This document shows, piece by piece, positions 9,754 to 18,646 of a stretch of DNA of 64,000 nucleotides (position 1 is its first letter; each line of letters opens with the position of its first letter). Position numbers and translations under genes: made by a program. The stretch comes from Bacteroidota bacterium (GTDB taxonomy: Bacteria > Bacteroidota > Bacteroidia > Bacteroidales > F082): positions 31,781 through 95,780 of the forward strand of contig JACNJS010000004.1 in assembly GCA_014382445.1 (NCBI GenBank), given 5' to 3'. The notes under the pieces are model-generated. The model saw nothing but the letters and a program-made list of their open reading frames with translations, searched no databases and was not told where the DNA came from.

Positions 9754-11082
9754 TCGATCCGTACGAACAATATATATGTTTGTTTAATTTTCTGGGGTCG
9801 CATATTTCGCGGATTGAAAATAATGTCCAAAATAATTGTTCTTTAATTTTATTGAGTAATCCCCTGAAATTGAATCCAGCTGCTGCTAAATTTGCGTTTA
9901 TATCGTTACCAACCATGCCTTTAAGATAATTTCTTGCCATTCGGCAATCATGCTTTACATGCCCAATTATCGGTTCAACTGCTGCTCTTGTTCTGCATTT
10001 TTTTCGCATAGTTGCCTTATTGTAAGGCTGTTTTGCGTTTGGAGGACGGGGTGTTACTATTATGGTTCCATTTATCTCCTTTTTTCCCCTATATCCTCTA
10101 TCAACAATTACATTCTTAAATTTTATTCCCCTAATCTTTTCAACATTATCAAGTGCCGGTTCCAGTGTGGTAGTATCATTTGGATTTCCATTAAAGTTCT
10201 TAACGCCAACAATAATATTTACCCCTGGAACCACTGCAAATGAAATCTTTGAGCCGAATTCAAATTTTTTGTGCGCTTTACCTATGGCGATACATGCTGT
10301 AGATGGTTCATGAAAGCTGTAAATCTTATTCTTATCCTGTATTTGTTGTGCAATTATTTTATTGCAGTTGATAAGTTGTTCCGCATATTGTTTTAGTCCT
10401 AGATCATTTAAAGTCCTTTCAAGCTCACGAACAAGTCTTCCCGCTATTGTCCTTAGTTTACGCAATGTTGCTTTTGCTTCTTTCTTGCGATGATGAGCAA
10501 AACGCTGTTTTAACAACAATTTCTTCATCGTACGTTTGTAGCTCTGACGTTGGGTAATTTCTCTTGCTTTGCAATATTGTTACATAACTGGATTACCTTT
10601 AGTAATAGTTTAGCATCTGTAGGATAAGTGATGTTTTTTTCCTGGGCTGTTGTATCAACTAATATATCTTTGGTCTTTATCTCATCTTTTCTGGTTTCTA
10701 CGGATACCTGAAATATTTTTTCAGCTCCATCCTCACCAATGCGTTTACGAAAGTGAACAAGGTCAGAAGGATCACATGGGTATTCCCATTGAAACTCGGC
10801 CTCACCACAAAAATATTGGAAATAGGGATTTTGAAGCCATTGAGCCATAACTGTTTCATCACCCAAGTTATAAATCCTTTTTAGTAACAATAATCCAACC
10901 ATAGTACGGATTGGAATACCTGGTTGTCCAGTGTGAGAGTATAACTTGGTGAAACTTCTCTCAAAAGTATCCCAGTTAATTCTATGTGATAAAATCACAA
11001 GTTCGTGATTAGGATTGACTATCTCTTGTATCACTGGACGGAAAATATTCTTTTGTCCCTGATTTGGTAAATTTCCTTTCAT
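9751..11082 (-). pseudogene. IS5-family transposase, frameshifted
   Basis: Two open frames make one protein. The N-terminal part (11082 to 10525, 185 residues) has the IS5-like entry domain (LVHFRKRIG) and the first catalytic Asp in DILVDTTAQEKNI. The C-terminal part starts in the -1 frame: its ATG at 10528 is not a true start, because codons just before it already encode the conserved block RQSYKRT joined to KKLLLKQRF. The second Asp is in VIVDRGYRGKK and the Glu in RAAVEPIIGHVKHDCRM. The switch point is near 10545-10560 at a CCC triplet; there is no classical A6G slippery heptamer. The C-terminal frame runs past the IS end into rnc antisense without a stop, another sign of damage. Confidence 0.85.
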
Positions 11083-11205
11083 CTTTCTGCAAGCTTTTGC
11101 TCTAAATTACTAAAAACCTTGCAATCTGAAGTGCGTAAAAACAATAGGTTATTCACAAATTACTGTTGATAATCAATAGGTTATAGGGTTGTTAAGGATC
11201 GACTA
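9751..11205 (-). mobile_element. IS5-type insertion sequence, about 1455 bp
   Basis: The ends are a perfect 10-bp inverted repeat: TAGTCGATCC at 9751-9760 and GGATCGACTA at 11196-11205, with weaker similarity inwards. The flanks fit a 2-bp target duplication (AT at 9749-9750 and 11206-11207), though TA with shifted ends is equally possible. The interior encodes one DDE transposase on the minus strand. The element sits exactly at the rnc stop codon and between codons 2-3 of the small gene downstream. The transposase frame is broken, so the copy is probably not autonomous. Confidence 0.85.
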
Positions 11206-11551
11206 ATTAACGACGACGCAGATAATTTTGTAAACAAGCGGTAAAAATAGCATCAGTTGAAAAACCCAGTGATGAGTTTATTCTTTCGGTAATTAATAAA
11301 ATTGAAGGCTTAAGCACTGAAACCACTAAACCTAAGGCAGTAAGAGCAATAATATCTTTGAAAGGGTGGGTGGCAATTGGATTGATTATTATCTCAATTT
11401 TTTCATTACAATTTTAACTGATTCATCTACACTAAACTTTTCTATGTCCAATAAGTTTATTGATAACCTGATATCAATATTCCCTTCTGTATCTATTTCT
11501 AAAATTTTCCTTACAGGGCTTTTCGCATTTGTATTTTACTTTTTTATCTAA
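11206..11551 (+). pseudogene. Remnant of a small two-TM membrane protein, split by the IS
   Basis: Joining the sequence before the IS (from ATG at 9743) to that after it (from 11208) restores a start reading MIINDDADNFV, overlapping the rnc end. The frame then shifts twice: near 11233 (one A missing in a run) to a frame reading KQAVKIASVEKPSDEF, and again in a T6 run near 11398-11403 to a frame reading LTDSSTLNFSMSNKF. The rebuilt product of about 110 residues has TM segments GWVAIGLIIISIF and KIFLTGLFAFVFYFF. It resembles short Bacteroidota membrane proteins of unknown function. Both shifts lie in homopolymers, so assembly error is possible, but the IS insertion is independent evidence of decay. 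Confidence 0.7.
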
Positions 11552-11663
11552 ATTTCACTGATTATTAATAGGATAAATGAACCTGAAAAAGTTTGAACCC
11601 CTGATTATATTATGATTTGTATGATGAGCTATAATTAATCAAAAAGTTAAAAGTTTAGGTAGT

Positions 11664-14072
11664 TTATTTACCTAACGGTTCAAGGATTAGAACCCTACTT
11701 AAATCAAGCTCCTCTTTATTCGTATTTATAATTCGGTAATTACCATTATTAAACATATATGCCTGATCAGAGTAATGTGGACTCATTACATTACCGGATT
11801 GTCCCGTCGGAATTATCGACCAGGTGTGATCGGGATCTGCAAAATCAACAAGCATGCGCATAGCCGGTCCATCGATTACAGGATAAACTCCCGATTTGTT
11901 ATACTTATAACCTTCTTTATCAATAACATCATTACCTCCTGATTTAGCAAACGGTCCTACATTAAATACTTTGTCCATCGGTTCTTCACGACCGATCGGG
12001 TGAACGTGTGTAAGAGTGTGTACTTTTCCCCAAGTCCATGTACTTACATTATCTCCAAATTGGGCAATCAACGATTCAATAGCTTGCTCCAGCGAAAGAG
12101 TGAATATCTCGTTTCGCAATTCTTTAACTTCAGGAGTAGTTAAATCGTCGTACCAAATTGAATTTTGGTTTGAAAATAATGCAGCCATCTTTGAACGTAC
12201 AAGGAATGAATTCACAAAACTGCTAAAATCCTGTTCACTAAGCTCATCCGCCAATGTATTATACATAATGAAATAAACAAGGTTGCTAAATATTGTTGCC
12301 CCAATACTGCTAACATCGGTATTACCATTCCAATCTTTAAGTTGATTTATTGCAGATGTATATGTTGCACCTATGCTGGCAATTTTTCTGGTGTCGGCCT
12401 CCGACAATATCAGTGCAGCAAGCATAGTGTCTTTTTCTGATGTATTATCAAGCTGAATTGAAGTTAACCCTTCAATACCCCACTTATCGCGAGAGTTTAT
12501 TAACCTCTTAATGCGTGCAGCCCGCAATCCTGGGGAGTAATAACCTGGATATAGTATACCTTCAACTCTTTGGTGTTCATCGTTTGAGGTTGTAATAAAT
12601 CCGTCTTTGGGATTTATTGTCTTCGGATTTTTCTCGAACGGGTAATAGCCAAGTATTTCATCTTTTCCGCTTGCCCCATCCAGTATAATTTTTGAATTTA
12701 CATGTTGAGGCCTGATAGGGATTTTTCCTACAGCCCACAGTGCAATATTGTTCTCATTATCACCATAAATCATATTCATGCCAATTAAATCGATGTAATG
12801 CATGGCTTTTTCAAACTCATCAATATTTTGAGCATTATTAATTTTGTACAAAGCTTCGAGCACCATAGATTCCATTTTGTTTAAGGACCACCATAAAGTA
12901 ATAGGGGGATCATCAATTGTAGCAATATTATTGTAAATACCGTTCAATACCGGACCGTGGCGTGTGTAGCGGATTGTAAATTCAATATCATCATCCCCCT
13001 TTACAGGAATGTTTTTTGTTATTGTTACATAATCTTCCCAATGATCATCTACCCAAATCTGGGTCGGATTATCAGGATTTTGCTTTTCGCGATACAGATC
13101 CATATTGTCGAATGGAAATATTGTAGTACCCCATGCAAACCTGTTGTTATGACCAATAATAGCATAAGGTACACTTGACAGATAATAACCGGCCATCGCA
13201 AATCCCGGATATTCCATGGATGCCTCATACCAAACAGCGGGTTGGGAATATTGTATATGAGTATCGTTTGCTAATAGTACTTTCCCGGATTTTGACCGTT
13301 CACTGCTTAGTACCCAGTTATTTGATCCATGCCAAACCGGTAAAGGTAATGTGTTAAAAACTTCTTGTACAGTTGATGACAAATCGAATAGTTGCTCTGT
13401 TTGATTTTCATTTTCAAAATAGTGCATTGAATTTGAAATAGAATCAAGGTCAAGATCAAACAGATAATCCTCACCAAGGTTTTCGAGTATGCGCGTTACT
13501 ATAGGCTCCTGCGAAAGAGCCGAAGTGAACGATAACGCCATATAACCAATTGCTGTATAAACATCAACAGGTTTAAATGGCTCGGGTTTGAAACTTAACA
13601 AACTAAACTCAATTGGGAGGGTCCCATTTTCAATAAAACTATTAATTCCATCAAGATAGGCGAGAGTTTCATGTTTATAAGGTTCATTCATTTCCTTAAA
13701 AAATTTGTCAGCACTTTTTTCTGCCATTTTTCGGATGCCAAGAGTAAGCATTGTTTTATCGGTGTTTAAAAATTTATCACCTAGCAATTCTGATAATCTG
13801 CCTGAGGTTACACGCCTTATCATTTCCATCTGAAATAATCTTTCCTGTGCCTGAACATAGCCAAGAGCCAAATATGCATCGTGCGAATTTCGTGCATAAA
13901 TGTGTGGTACACCATAATCATCAAAAATTACTTCCACTTTGTTAATAAGGCCAGGGATACTTATATTGCCTGAATAATGCGGACCAGTTGATTTTAACCA
14001 AAAGTAACTCGCAATTCCACCAATAAATAAAATGAGAAGCAGGATGAGAAATACTTTCTTTAGGATTTTCAT
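11664..14072 (-). CDS. Penicillin acylase family protein (secreted Ntn hydrolase)
   Basis: The protein has 802 residues with an N-terminal membrane/signal segment (residues about 6-26). The alpha-chain part carries EVIFDDYGVPHIYARN and GYVQAQERLFQME; the beta chain should begin at the nucleophile Ser250 in WHGSNNWVLS after self-cleavage. Further family marks are KVLLANDTHIQYSQPAVWYE and TRHGPVLNG. Known members hydrolyse amides such as penicillins or acyl-homoserine lactones; the substrate here is unknown, so lactonized or acylated signals are only possibilities. It is monocistronic, with a -7 box at 14122-14129. Confidence 0.92.
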   Translation of the reverse strand: MKILKKVFLILLLILFIGGIASYFWLKSTGPHYSGNISIPGLINKVEVIFDDYGVPHIYARNSHDAYLALGYVQAQERLFQMEMIRRVTSGRLSELLGDKFLNTDKTMLTLGIRKMAEKSADKFFKEMNEPYKHETLAYLDGINSFIENGTLPIEFSLLSFKPEPFKPVDVYTAIGYMALSFTSALSQEPIVTRILENLGEDYLFDLDLDSISNSMHYFENENQTEQLFDLSSTVQEVFNTLPLPVWHGSNNWVLSSERSKSGKVLLANDTHIQYSQPAVWYEASMEYPGFAMAGYYLSSVPYAIIGHNNRFAWGTTIFPFDNMDLYREKQNPDNPTQIWVDDHWEDYVTITKNIPVKGDDDIEFTIRYTRHGPVLNGIYNNIATIDDPPITLWWSLNKMESMVLEALYKINNAQNIDEFEKAMHYIDLIGMNMIYGDNENNIALWAVGKIPIRPQHVNSKIILDGASGKDEILGYYPFEKNPKTINPKDGFITTSNDEHQRVEGILYPGYYSPGLRAARIKRLINSRDKWGIEGLTSIQLDNTSEKDTMLAALILSEADTRKIASIGATYTSAINQLKDWNGNTDVSSIGATIFSNLVYFIMYNTLADELSEQDFSSFVNSFLVRSKMAALFSNQNSIWYDDLTTPEVKELRNEIFTLSLEQAIESLIAQFGDNVSTWTWGKVHTLTHVHPIGREEPMDKVFNVGPFAKSGGNDVIDKEGYKYNKSGVYPVIDGPAMRMLVDFADPDHTWSIIPTGQSGNVMSPHYSDQAYMFNNGNYRIINTNKEELDLSRVLILEPLGK

Positions 14073-14121
14073 TATTATGCAGATTTAATGCAATATTACA
14101 AATTCTATTTTTATGATCCGT

Positions 14122-14129
14122 CAAAGTTA
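14122..14129 (-). promoter_or_regulatory. -7 box for the penicillin acylase gene
   Basis: CAAAGTTA on the plus strand reads TAACTTTG on the minus strand and fits TAnnTTTG, 50 nt before the start codon. No good -33 element is seen. Confidence 0.5.
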
Positions 14130-14246
14130 GAAGGCTTATTTTTGGAGTTGAAAATCTACAGTCAGGTTAACAATTTTTCGATATTGAGTTGAAACAAATA
14201 TGCCACAGGTTGTTTAATTGACAATATCAATATGTTAAATTATTAC

Positions 14247-14254
14247 TACATTTG
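14247..14254 (+). promoter_or_regulatory. -7 box for mdh
   Basis: TACATTTG fits TAnnTTTG and lies 40 nt before the mdh ATG. The upstream -33 region is A/T-rich without an exact TTG at 19-21 nt. Confidence 0.55.
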
Positions 14255-14294
14255 TGCTAATAAAAAAGTTAAACTTAAATAATTACTAAATAAA

Positions 14295-15233
14295 ATGGAA
14301 AAAATAACAGTTATTGGAGCAGGAAATGTTGGGGCTACCGTCGCTAATGTAATTGCTCATAAAGATATTGTAAAAGAGGTTGTTTTAGTTGACATTATAG
14401 AAGGTGTAGCTGAAGGTAAAGCATTGGATATCTGGCAAACTGCCCCTATCAATGGTTTTAATACCAGAGTAGTTGGTGTTACAAATAATTATGAAAAAAC
14501 AGCTGGTTCCGGTATCATTGTGGTTACTTCGGGCATTCCACGCAAGCCCGGTATGAGCCGCGACGATCTTATTTCAACAAATGCCGGTATTGTTAAAACC
14601 GTAGTTGAAAAAGCCATGAAATATTCCCCTGAAGCAATAGTTATCGTAGTAGCCAATCCCTTGGACGTTATGTCATATACCGCATATAAAACAGCAGGCA
14701 TTGACTCTTCTAAAGTTTTTGGAATGGCAGGCATACTAGATACAGCTCGATATAGAGCATTCCTTGCCAGTGAATTAAATGTTTCTCCACTTGATATTCA
14801 GGCTTTAATAATGGGTGGTCATGGCGACACTATGGTTCCTCTACCACGTTATACAACTGTAGGAGGCATTCCAGTAACTGAGTTAATAGATGCTGATAAA
14901 TTAGAGGCAATTGTTCACCGAACAAAAGTTGGTGGTGGCGAATTGGTTAAATTAATGGGTACTTCTGCCTGGTATGCTCCAGGTGCCGCTGCTGCTCAAA
15001 TGTGCGAAGCCATAGTGAATGATCAAAACAGAGTATTCCCGGTTTGTGCATTATTGAATGGGGAATATGGCCAGAAGGATGTTTATCTTGGTGTTCCTGT
15101 TAAATTAGGTAAAAATGGTATCGAAGAAATAGTTAAAGTAGACCTTACTGAGGACGAACAAGCATTGTTAGATGAATCATCAATCGCAGTAAAAAGTGTT
15201 ATGAAAGTGTTGGACAACATGAAACTGTTCTAA
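14295..15233 (+). CDS. mdh: Malate dehydrogenase, LDH-like type
   Basis: The protein has 312 residues. It interconverts malate and oxaloacetate with NAD(H) in the TCA cycle. The Rossmann motif ITVIGAGNVGATVA opens the protein; the substrate loop reads GIPRKPGMSRDDL, whose Arg residues select dicarboxylates over lactate; the catalytic His is in MGGHGDTMVPL and the Asp/Arg pair in the LDTARYRAFLA helix. It stands alone between its own promoter and a strong terminator. Confidence 0.96.
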   Translation: MEKITVIGAGNVGATVANVIAHKDIVKEVVLVDIIEGVAEGKALDIWQTAPINGFNTRVVGVTNNYEKTAGSGIIVVTSGIPRKPGMSRDDLISTNAGIVKTVVEKAMKYSPEAIVIVVANPLDVMSYTAYKTAGIDSSKVFGMAGILDTARYRAFLASELNVSPLDIQALIMGGHGDTMVPLPRYTTVGGIPVTELIDADKLEAIVHRTKVGGGELVKLMGTSAWYAPGAAAAQMCEAIVNDQNRVFPVCALLNGEYGQKDVYLGVPVKLGKNGIEEIVKVDLTEDEQALLDESSIAVKSVMKVLDNMKLF

Positions 15234-15292
15234 CTTGATGAACTAAAAATATTGCCTAATCATTAATGGTTGCGATTCTTGTTTAGGTATAT

Positions 15293-15321
15293 GGTGCTCT
15301 CTTCGGGGGGCACTTTTTTTT
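15293..15321 (+). terminator. Strong terminator after mdh
   Basis: GTGCTCTC and GGGGGCAC pair (two G-U) around a TTCG tetraloop, followed by a run of about nine T. Confidence 0.88.
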
Positions 15322-15385
15322 TGTAATCCATCAACTGGCAAAATTATTTCTTATCTTTATCCAAAATAATCAAATAACTTTTCTG

Positions 15386-16081
15386 ATGGAAAAGATAGTT
15401 ATACTTACAGGAGCCGGAATTAGTGCTGAAAGCGGAGTAAGCACCTTTCGCGACAATAATGGTTTATGGGAAAATCACCCCGTTGAAGAGGTTGCAACAC
15501 CTATTGCCTGGGAAAATAACCGCCCATTGGTTATGGACTTCTACAATCAACGAAGAAAGCAACTATTTGAAGTTAAGCCTAATAACGGGCATCTTTGGCT
15601 AGTGAAACTGGAAGAAAAATTTGATGTTCAAATAATAACACAAAATGTTGATGACCTGCATGAACGTGCCGGCTCATCAAATGTGCTACACCTACATGGC
15701 GAATTAAAAAAAGTAAGAAGTACAATTAACCCTGAGCTAATTTATACGCTAGATCACTGGGAATTAAAACTTGGCGACAAATGTGAATTGGGGTCACAAC
15801 TTCGTCCACATATTGTTTGGTTTGGAGAAAGAGTTCCTATGATTGAACCTGCAATTACTATAGTTTCAAATGCAGATATATTAATTGTAATTGGCACATC
15901 AATGGTCGTTTATCCGGCAGCAAGCCTTATAAACTTTGTGGGCAATAATATTCCAAAATACTATATCGACCCCAAAGCATTTCAGGTACAAGGAATTTCA
16001 AACCTCAATATAATTAACGAAAATGCCGGAGTTGGGGTGCCAAAACTCGTTGAAGAGTTACTAAAACGGTTTGCTGGATGA
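15386..16081 (+). CDS. SIR2-family NAD-dependent protein deacylase
   Basis: The protein has 231 residues. It removes acyl groups from lysines using NAD. The NAD site reads ILTGAGISAESGVSTFRD, then TQNVDDLHERAGSS with the catalytic region LHLHGEL. A YxxR pair (FYNQRRKQL, near residue 54) is the mark of class III sirtuins that prefer succinyl/malonyl groups. The four zinc Cys of most sirtuins are absent: the segment after the catalytic His reads ELKKVRSTINPELIY, and the only nearby Cys is in GDKCELG. It is therefore a small, zinc-free sirtuin. It is not coupled to mdh because a terminator separates them. Confidence 0.9.
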   Translation: MEKIVILTGAGISAESGVSTFRDNNGLWENHPVEEVATPIAWENNRPLVMDFYNQRRKQLFEVKPNNGHLWLVKLEEKFDVQIITQNVDDLHERAGSSNVLHLHGELKKVRSTINPELIYTLDHWELKLGDKCELGSQLRPHIVWFGERVPMIEPAITIVSNADILIVIGTSMVVYPAASLINFVGNNIPKYYIDPKAFQVQGISNLNIINENAGVGVPKLVEELLKRFAG

Positions 16082-16198
16082 AACGTTGGGATTTTGGAAC
16101 TCCAATTTTTTAATTTCCTACACTGTTTATTTACAGCAAGTTAGGCTATATTTACACCTTCACGCCAAATTCTTTATATGGCTTATTTATTATCTCTC

Positions 16199-17239
16199 TT
16201 AAAAATATGTTTTCACAGCAAATTCAAATTGATTAATAAATATCTCTTTAAATGATGAGATGTTGTTTTGTTCATAGAATAACAACATTGCTTTTTTATA
16301 ATCTATCGAATCAACAGTTCTATATGAAATTGGACAATAATTATTATTCATTAAAACGGCATTACTAACAATTCTGGCAGTTCTTTTATTTCCGTCGATG
16401 AACGGCTGGATGTAGGATATTAGAACTATCGCTAGTAAAGCCTTTTCAAAAATATTTCTTTTATTATTAATCAATTCACAAGCGCTGTTTAGTGCCTCAG
16501 TAATTTGAAATTCATTGTCCAAAGGGCGATAATTAGTTCCTGAAATACCAACTCTCCTTTTTCTTAAATTCTTATCAATGGCTAATTCTTTAATCAATAT
16601 GCAATGAATGTCCTGAATTTTGGAAATTGATATTGGAGTCAAGTAATCAGGATTTTCAACTATAAAGTCAATGGCGTCTTTGTGATTCAGAAGCATAATT
16701 GCTTCATCCTTTGTCTTACCTGATGCCGTTTCCTTTTTCTTTAATAACCTTTCTGTTTCTAGGAGTGAATAAGTATTTCCTTCAATTTGTGATGATTTCC
16801 AACTTAGATCTATTGATAAGCGTTCTAATTCCTTCTTGTATTCGGTTTCGGTTAGTTGAGAAACATTATTCACATAATTATCCTGAAGGTATGCAAGTTT
16901 TCCCAATTCTGTATCCGTGAATATATTGTACTTGTTTAGTATATTTGTAATTAGGTGAAAATTAAAACTCCCCTTTATTTCCCTTTCATCAATCTCCTTT
17001 TTATAATACAATTCTATATCAATTGGTTGAATTAATTCATATGAAGATGATATTAGGTATTTTGTGCCTTTCCCTTTTCCTTTTGTTTCAACTAAATTTG
17101 CAGCAGTTAATTTTGTCAGGATTCTTTTTAGAGTTGCATAACTTACCAAGGTTGTTATACTCTCAAAAACTTCTTTAGAAGAGCATTCTCCTTTTTCCTT
17201 AATAATTTCAATTATATCTGATTCTCTATAATTTAACAT
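16199..17239 (-). CDS. Fic-domain protein with N-terminal winged helix, active-site His replaced
   Basis: The protein has 346 residues. Residues about 1-75 look like a winged HTH (YATLKRILTKLTAANLVETKGKGKG). A class II-like inhibitory motif, SSQIEGN, lies near residues 150-156. The Fic loop is at 278-289 and reads QPFIDGNKRTAR: the rest of the consensus HPFxDGNxxxxR is intact, but the catalytic His is Gln278 (codon CAG). Fic enzymes use this His to AMPylate targets, so this protein is predicted to be inactive or altered and may act mainly as a regulator. Repeats over its promoter support autoregulation. It lies in an accessory stretch beside an intron relic and a Hip operon. Confidence 0.88.
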   Translation of the reverse strand: MLNYRESDIIEIIKEKGECSSKEVFESITTLVSYATLKRILTKLTAANLVETKGKGKGTKYLISSSYELIQPIDIELYYKKEIDEREIKGSFNFHLITNILNKYNIFTDTELGKLAYLQDNYVNNVSQLTETEYKKELERLSIDLSWKSSQIEGNTYSLLETERLLKKKETASGKTKDEAIMLLNHKDAIDFIVENPDYLTPISISKIQDIHCILIKELAIDKNLRKRRVGISGTNYRPLDNEFQITEALNSACELINNKRNIFEKALLAIVLISYIQPFIDGNKRTARIVSNAVLMNNNYCPISYRTVDSIDYKKAMLLFYEQNNISSFKEIFINQFEFAVKTYF

Positions 17240-17251
17240 CCTAACTCATTT

Positions 17252-17306
17252 TAAGCTCACAAATATAACAATTAAAGCTCAATTGTCAATTTAATTTGAG
17301 CTTAAT
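17252..17306 (-). promoter_or_regulatory. Fic gene promoter with three AGCTCA operator-like repeats
   Basis: On the minus strand a -7 TATATTTG (plus 17261-17268) and a -33 TTG (plus 17288-17290) are 19 nt apart, a good Bacteroidota promoter. Around it are TTAAGCTCA (17252-17260), TTAAAGCTCAATT (17273-17285) and the inverted AATTTGAGCTTAA (17294-17306). Sites 2 and 3 form an inverted repeat. They are probable binding sites for the winged-helix domain encoded downstream. Confidence 0.6.
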
Positions 17307-17336
17307 CTTTTTTTTAATGAGCTACAAAGGTGGCAG

Positions 17337-17412
17337 TCGAGTAGGCAAATGGAATTTCACCCCAAGTCTCTTACAGACCCGTGGTGAAAGTCTCCTGTCG
17401 TGCGGCTCTCGT
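17337..17412 (-). mobile_element. Group II intron relic (domains V-VI, 3' end)
   Basis: Read on the minus strand, the segment has the pattern of a bacterial group II intron tail: a domain V-like hairpin starting GAGCCG, a GAGA loop and the partner CGGGTC, then AGAGACTTGGGGTGAAATTCC and the terminal CCTACTCGAC. The AGC triad base-pairing is imperfect (a G-G pair), so it is decayed. No intron reverse transcriptase lies upstream; the next gene is hipT. The intron 3' boundary would be at 17337. Confidence 0.6.
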
Positions 17413-17650
17413 TTTACATATCTAAACGTTTTACTTTTGAATCAGTGAGGCTTTGATTCCAGGAACGATAGTGAACTGGAATTAATTAGCCGAACTGATC
17501 CTGAGCAAAGGCGAAGGATCTCTTGGGTCATATTCCCCGCCCCTTGGGGCGTATTAAAAAAGAAACCCTTTGCCGATACCTCGTCCGCTTGCGGCGAGGT
17601 AGTTCATTTGAAATACTGGCATACTTTTCGATTAATATAAACGTAACTAA
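17412..17650. repeat. Gene-free stretch with hairpin-forming repeats
   Basis: This stretch between the intron relic and hipT holds several palindromes: GATTCCAG...CTGGAATT, CGCCCCTTGGGGCG, and CCTCG...CGAGG around TCCGCTTGCGG. GAAGGATCTC also occurs in the hairpin element at 31430-31534, suggesting a dispersed intergenic repeat family. I see no coding potential. Confidence 0.5.
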
Positions 17651-17656
17651 TCAGTA

Positions 17657-18646
17657 TCACAATCGAAAAATCAATTGTTTGAAACGCCCCTGATAAGACT
17701 GCCTGTAGTTTCTTTTCGTGCTTTCATTCAAAAAAGATGAAGATATCATTTTTTCTACCATTACTGACTGAGTTAGCATCAGAGTTAGAATATCATTAGA
17801 AATCTTTTCAATGATTCCTGCTTGCTCCGCAAGTATGGCAAATTGTTTACCAATTTTCCCTTGAGCTAAATTTCCAGGTAAAAGTGCATCTTCCAGTGCA
17901 AAGTCTTTATCTTCAATATGAATACAACTATTCAACAGGTCATAAGCAGGACTTAATCGATAATCACCCATTGAAGTTTCGAGCAACGAAAAATTTTTAA
18001 AGTGAGCATCTCCGTTTGAAAAGAGATAGTTGAATATTAGAATTTTCAAAAGTTTAGGTGCTTCCAATTTGTAGGCAGGCACATTCATCTGCATTAATTG
18101 AAATAAGTCTAAATAATTTCCTAAATACTTATAATGCACTCCGTGGGTTTGAGGTGTTCTGCCTGCTAGCGAAGCAAAATCATCCTGAGCCAATTTTGTA
18201 CCATCTTTATTTGTATCAAAACGTTTGGTAATATAAGCAGGAGCTCCATTTTTAAAAAATATTAGTGCATTTTCAGCAGTTTGTATACCATAAACCTGAC
18301 GGGCAATTTGCATAGTTAGATGCTCATTAGCAGGCATTTGGTCTAGTCTTTTACCTGCACTTGGAATAGGTTTTAGAATATATGTACCAATTTCTCCTTC
18401 ATTGATAAGTCTCAACTTGTTTTTTTCAAGCAAAACAGAAAATTTTTCCTGAACACCTGAAATGGACATATGTTTGCGGTTTTCTTCAAATAGTTCATCT
18501 GTCTCAGGATTGGATGTGGGTGAATCGTATGGCAGTACATGATGCACTTTTTTACTTTGAAACATTCTATTTAAACAGGTTCTACTGTAAGTGTTAAATC
18601 CTTCAGCCAATGTACCGGGGCAATATTTTATTTCGGGTAAACTCAT
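17657..18646 (-). CDS. HipT-like serine/threonine kinase toxin (HipA C-terminal type)
   Basis: The protein has 329 residues and lacks the N-terminal subdomain of classical HipA, which is a separate gene here. The Ser-rich activation loop reads SIS at residues 61-63 (KHMSISGVQEKFSVLL), the same motif that is autophosphorylated in HipT. Lys92 in TYILKPIP should bind ATP, Asp213 in NGDAHFKNFSLL is the catalytic base, and PAYDLLN supplies the metal-binding Asp, so the kinase looks intact. Known HipA/HipT toxins phosphorylate aminoacyl-tRNA synthetases (GltX, TrpS) and stop growth. The start overlaps hipS by 4 bp. Confidence 0.88.
   Translation of the reverse strand: MSLPEIKYCPGTLAEGFNTYSRTCLNRMFQSKKVHHVLPYDSPTSNPETDELFEENRKHMSISGVQEKFSVLLEKNKLRLINEGEIGTYILKPIPSAGKRLDQMPANEHLTMQIARQVYGIQTAENALIFFKNGAPAYITKRFDTNKDGTKLAQDDFASLAGRTPQTHGVHYKYLGNYLDLFQLMQMNVPAYKLEAPKLLKILIFNYLFSNGDAHFKNFSLLETSMGDYRLSPAYDLLNSCIHIEDKDFALEDALLPGNLAQGKIGKQFAILAEQAGIIEKISNDILTLMLTQSVMVEKMISSSFLNESTKRNYRQSYQGRFKQLIFRL

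Noticed and set aside
9950-10313. Plus-strand open frames inside the IS
   Set aside because: They are antisense shadows of the transposase, with no family match.
16086-16112. Terminator after the sirtuin gene (TTGGA/TCCAA followed by T6)
   Set aside because: The stem is only five pairs with a two-base loop; too weak to call.
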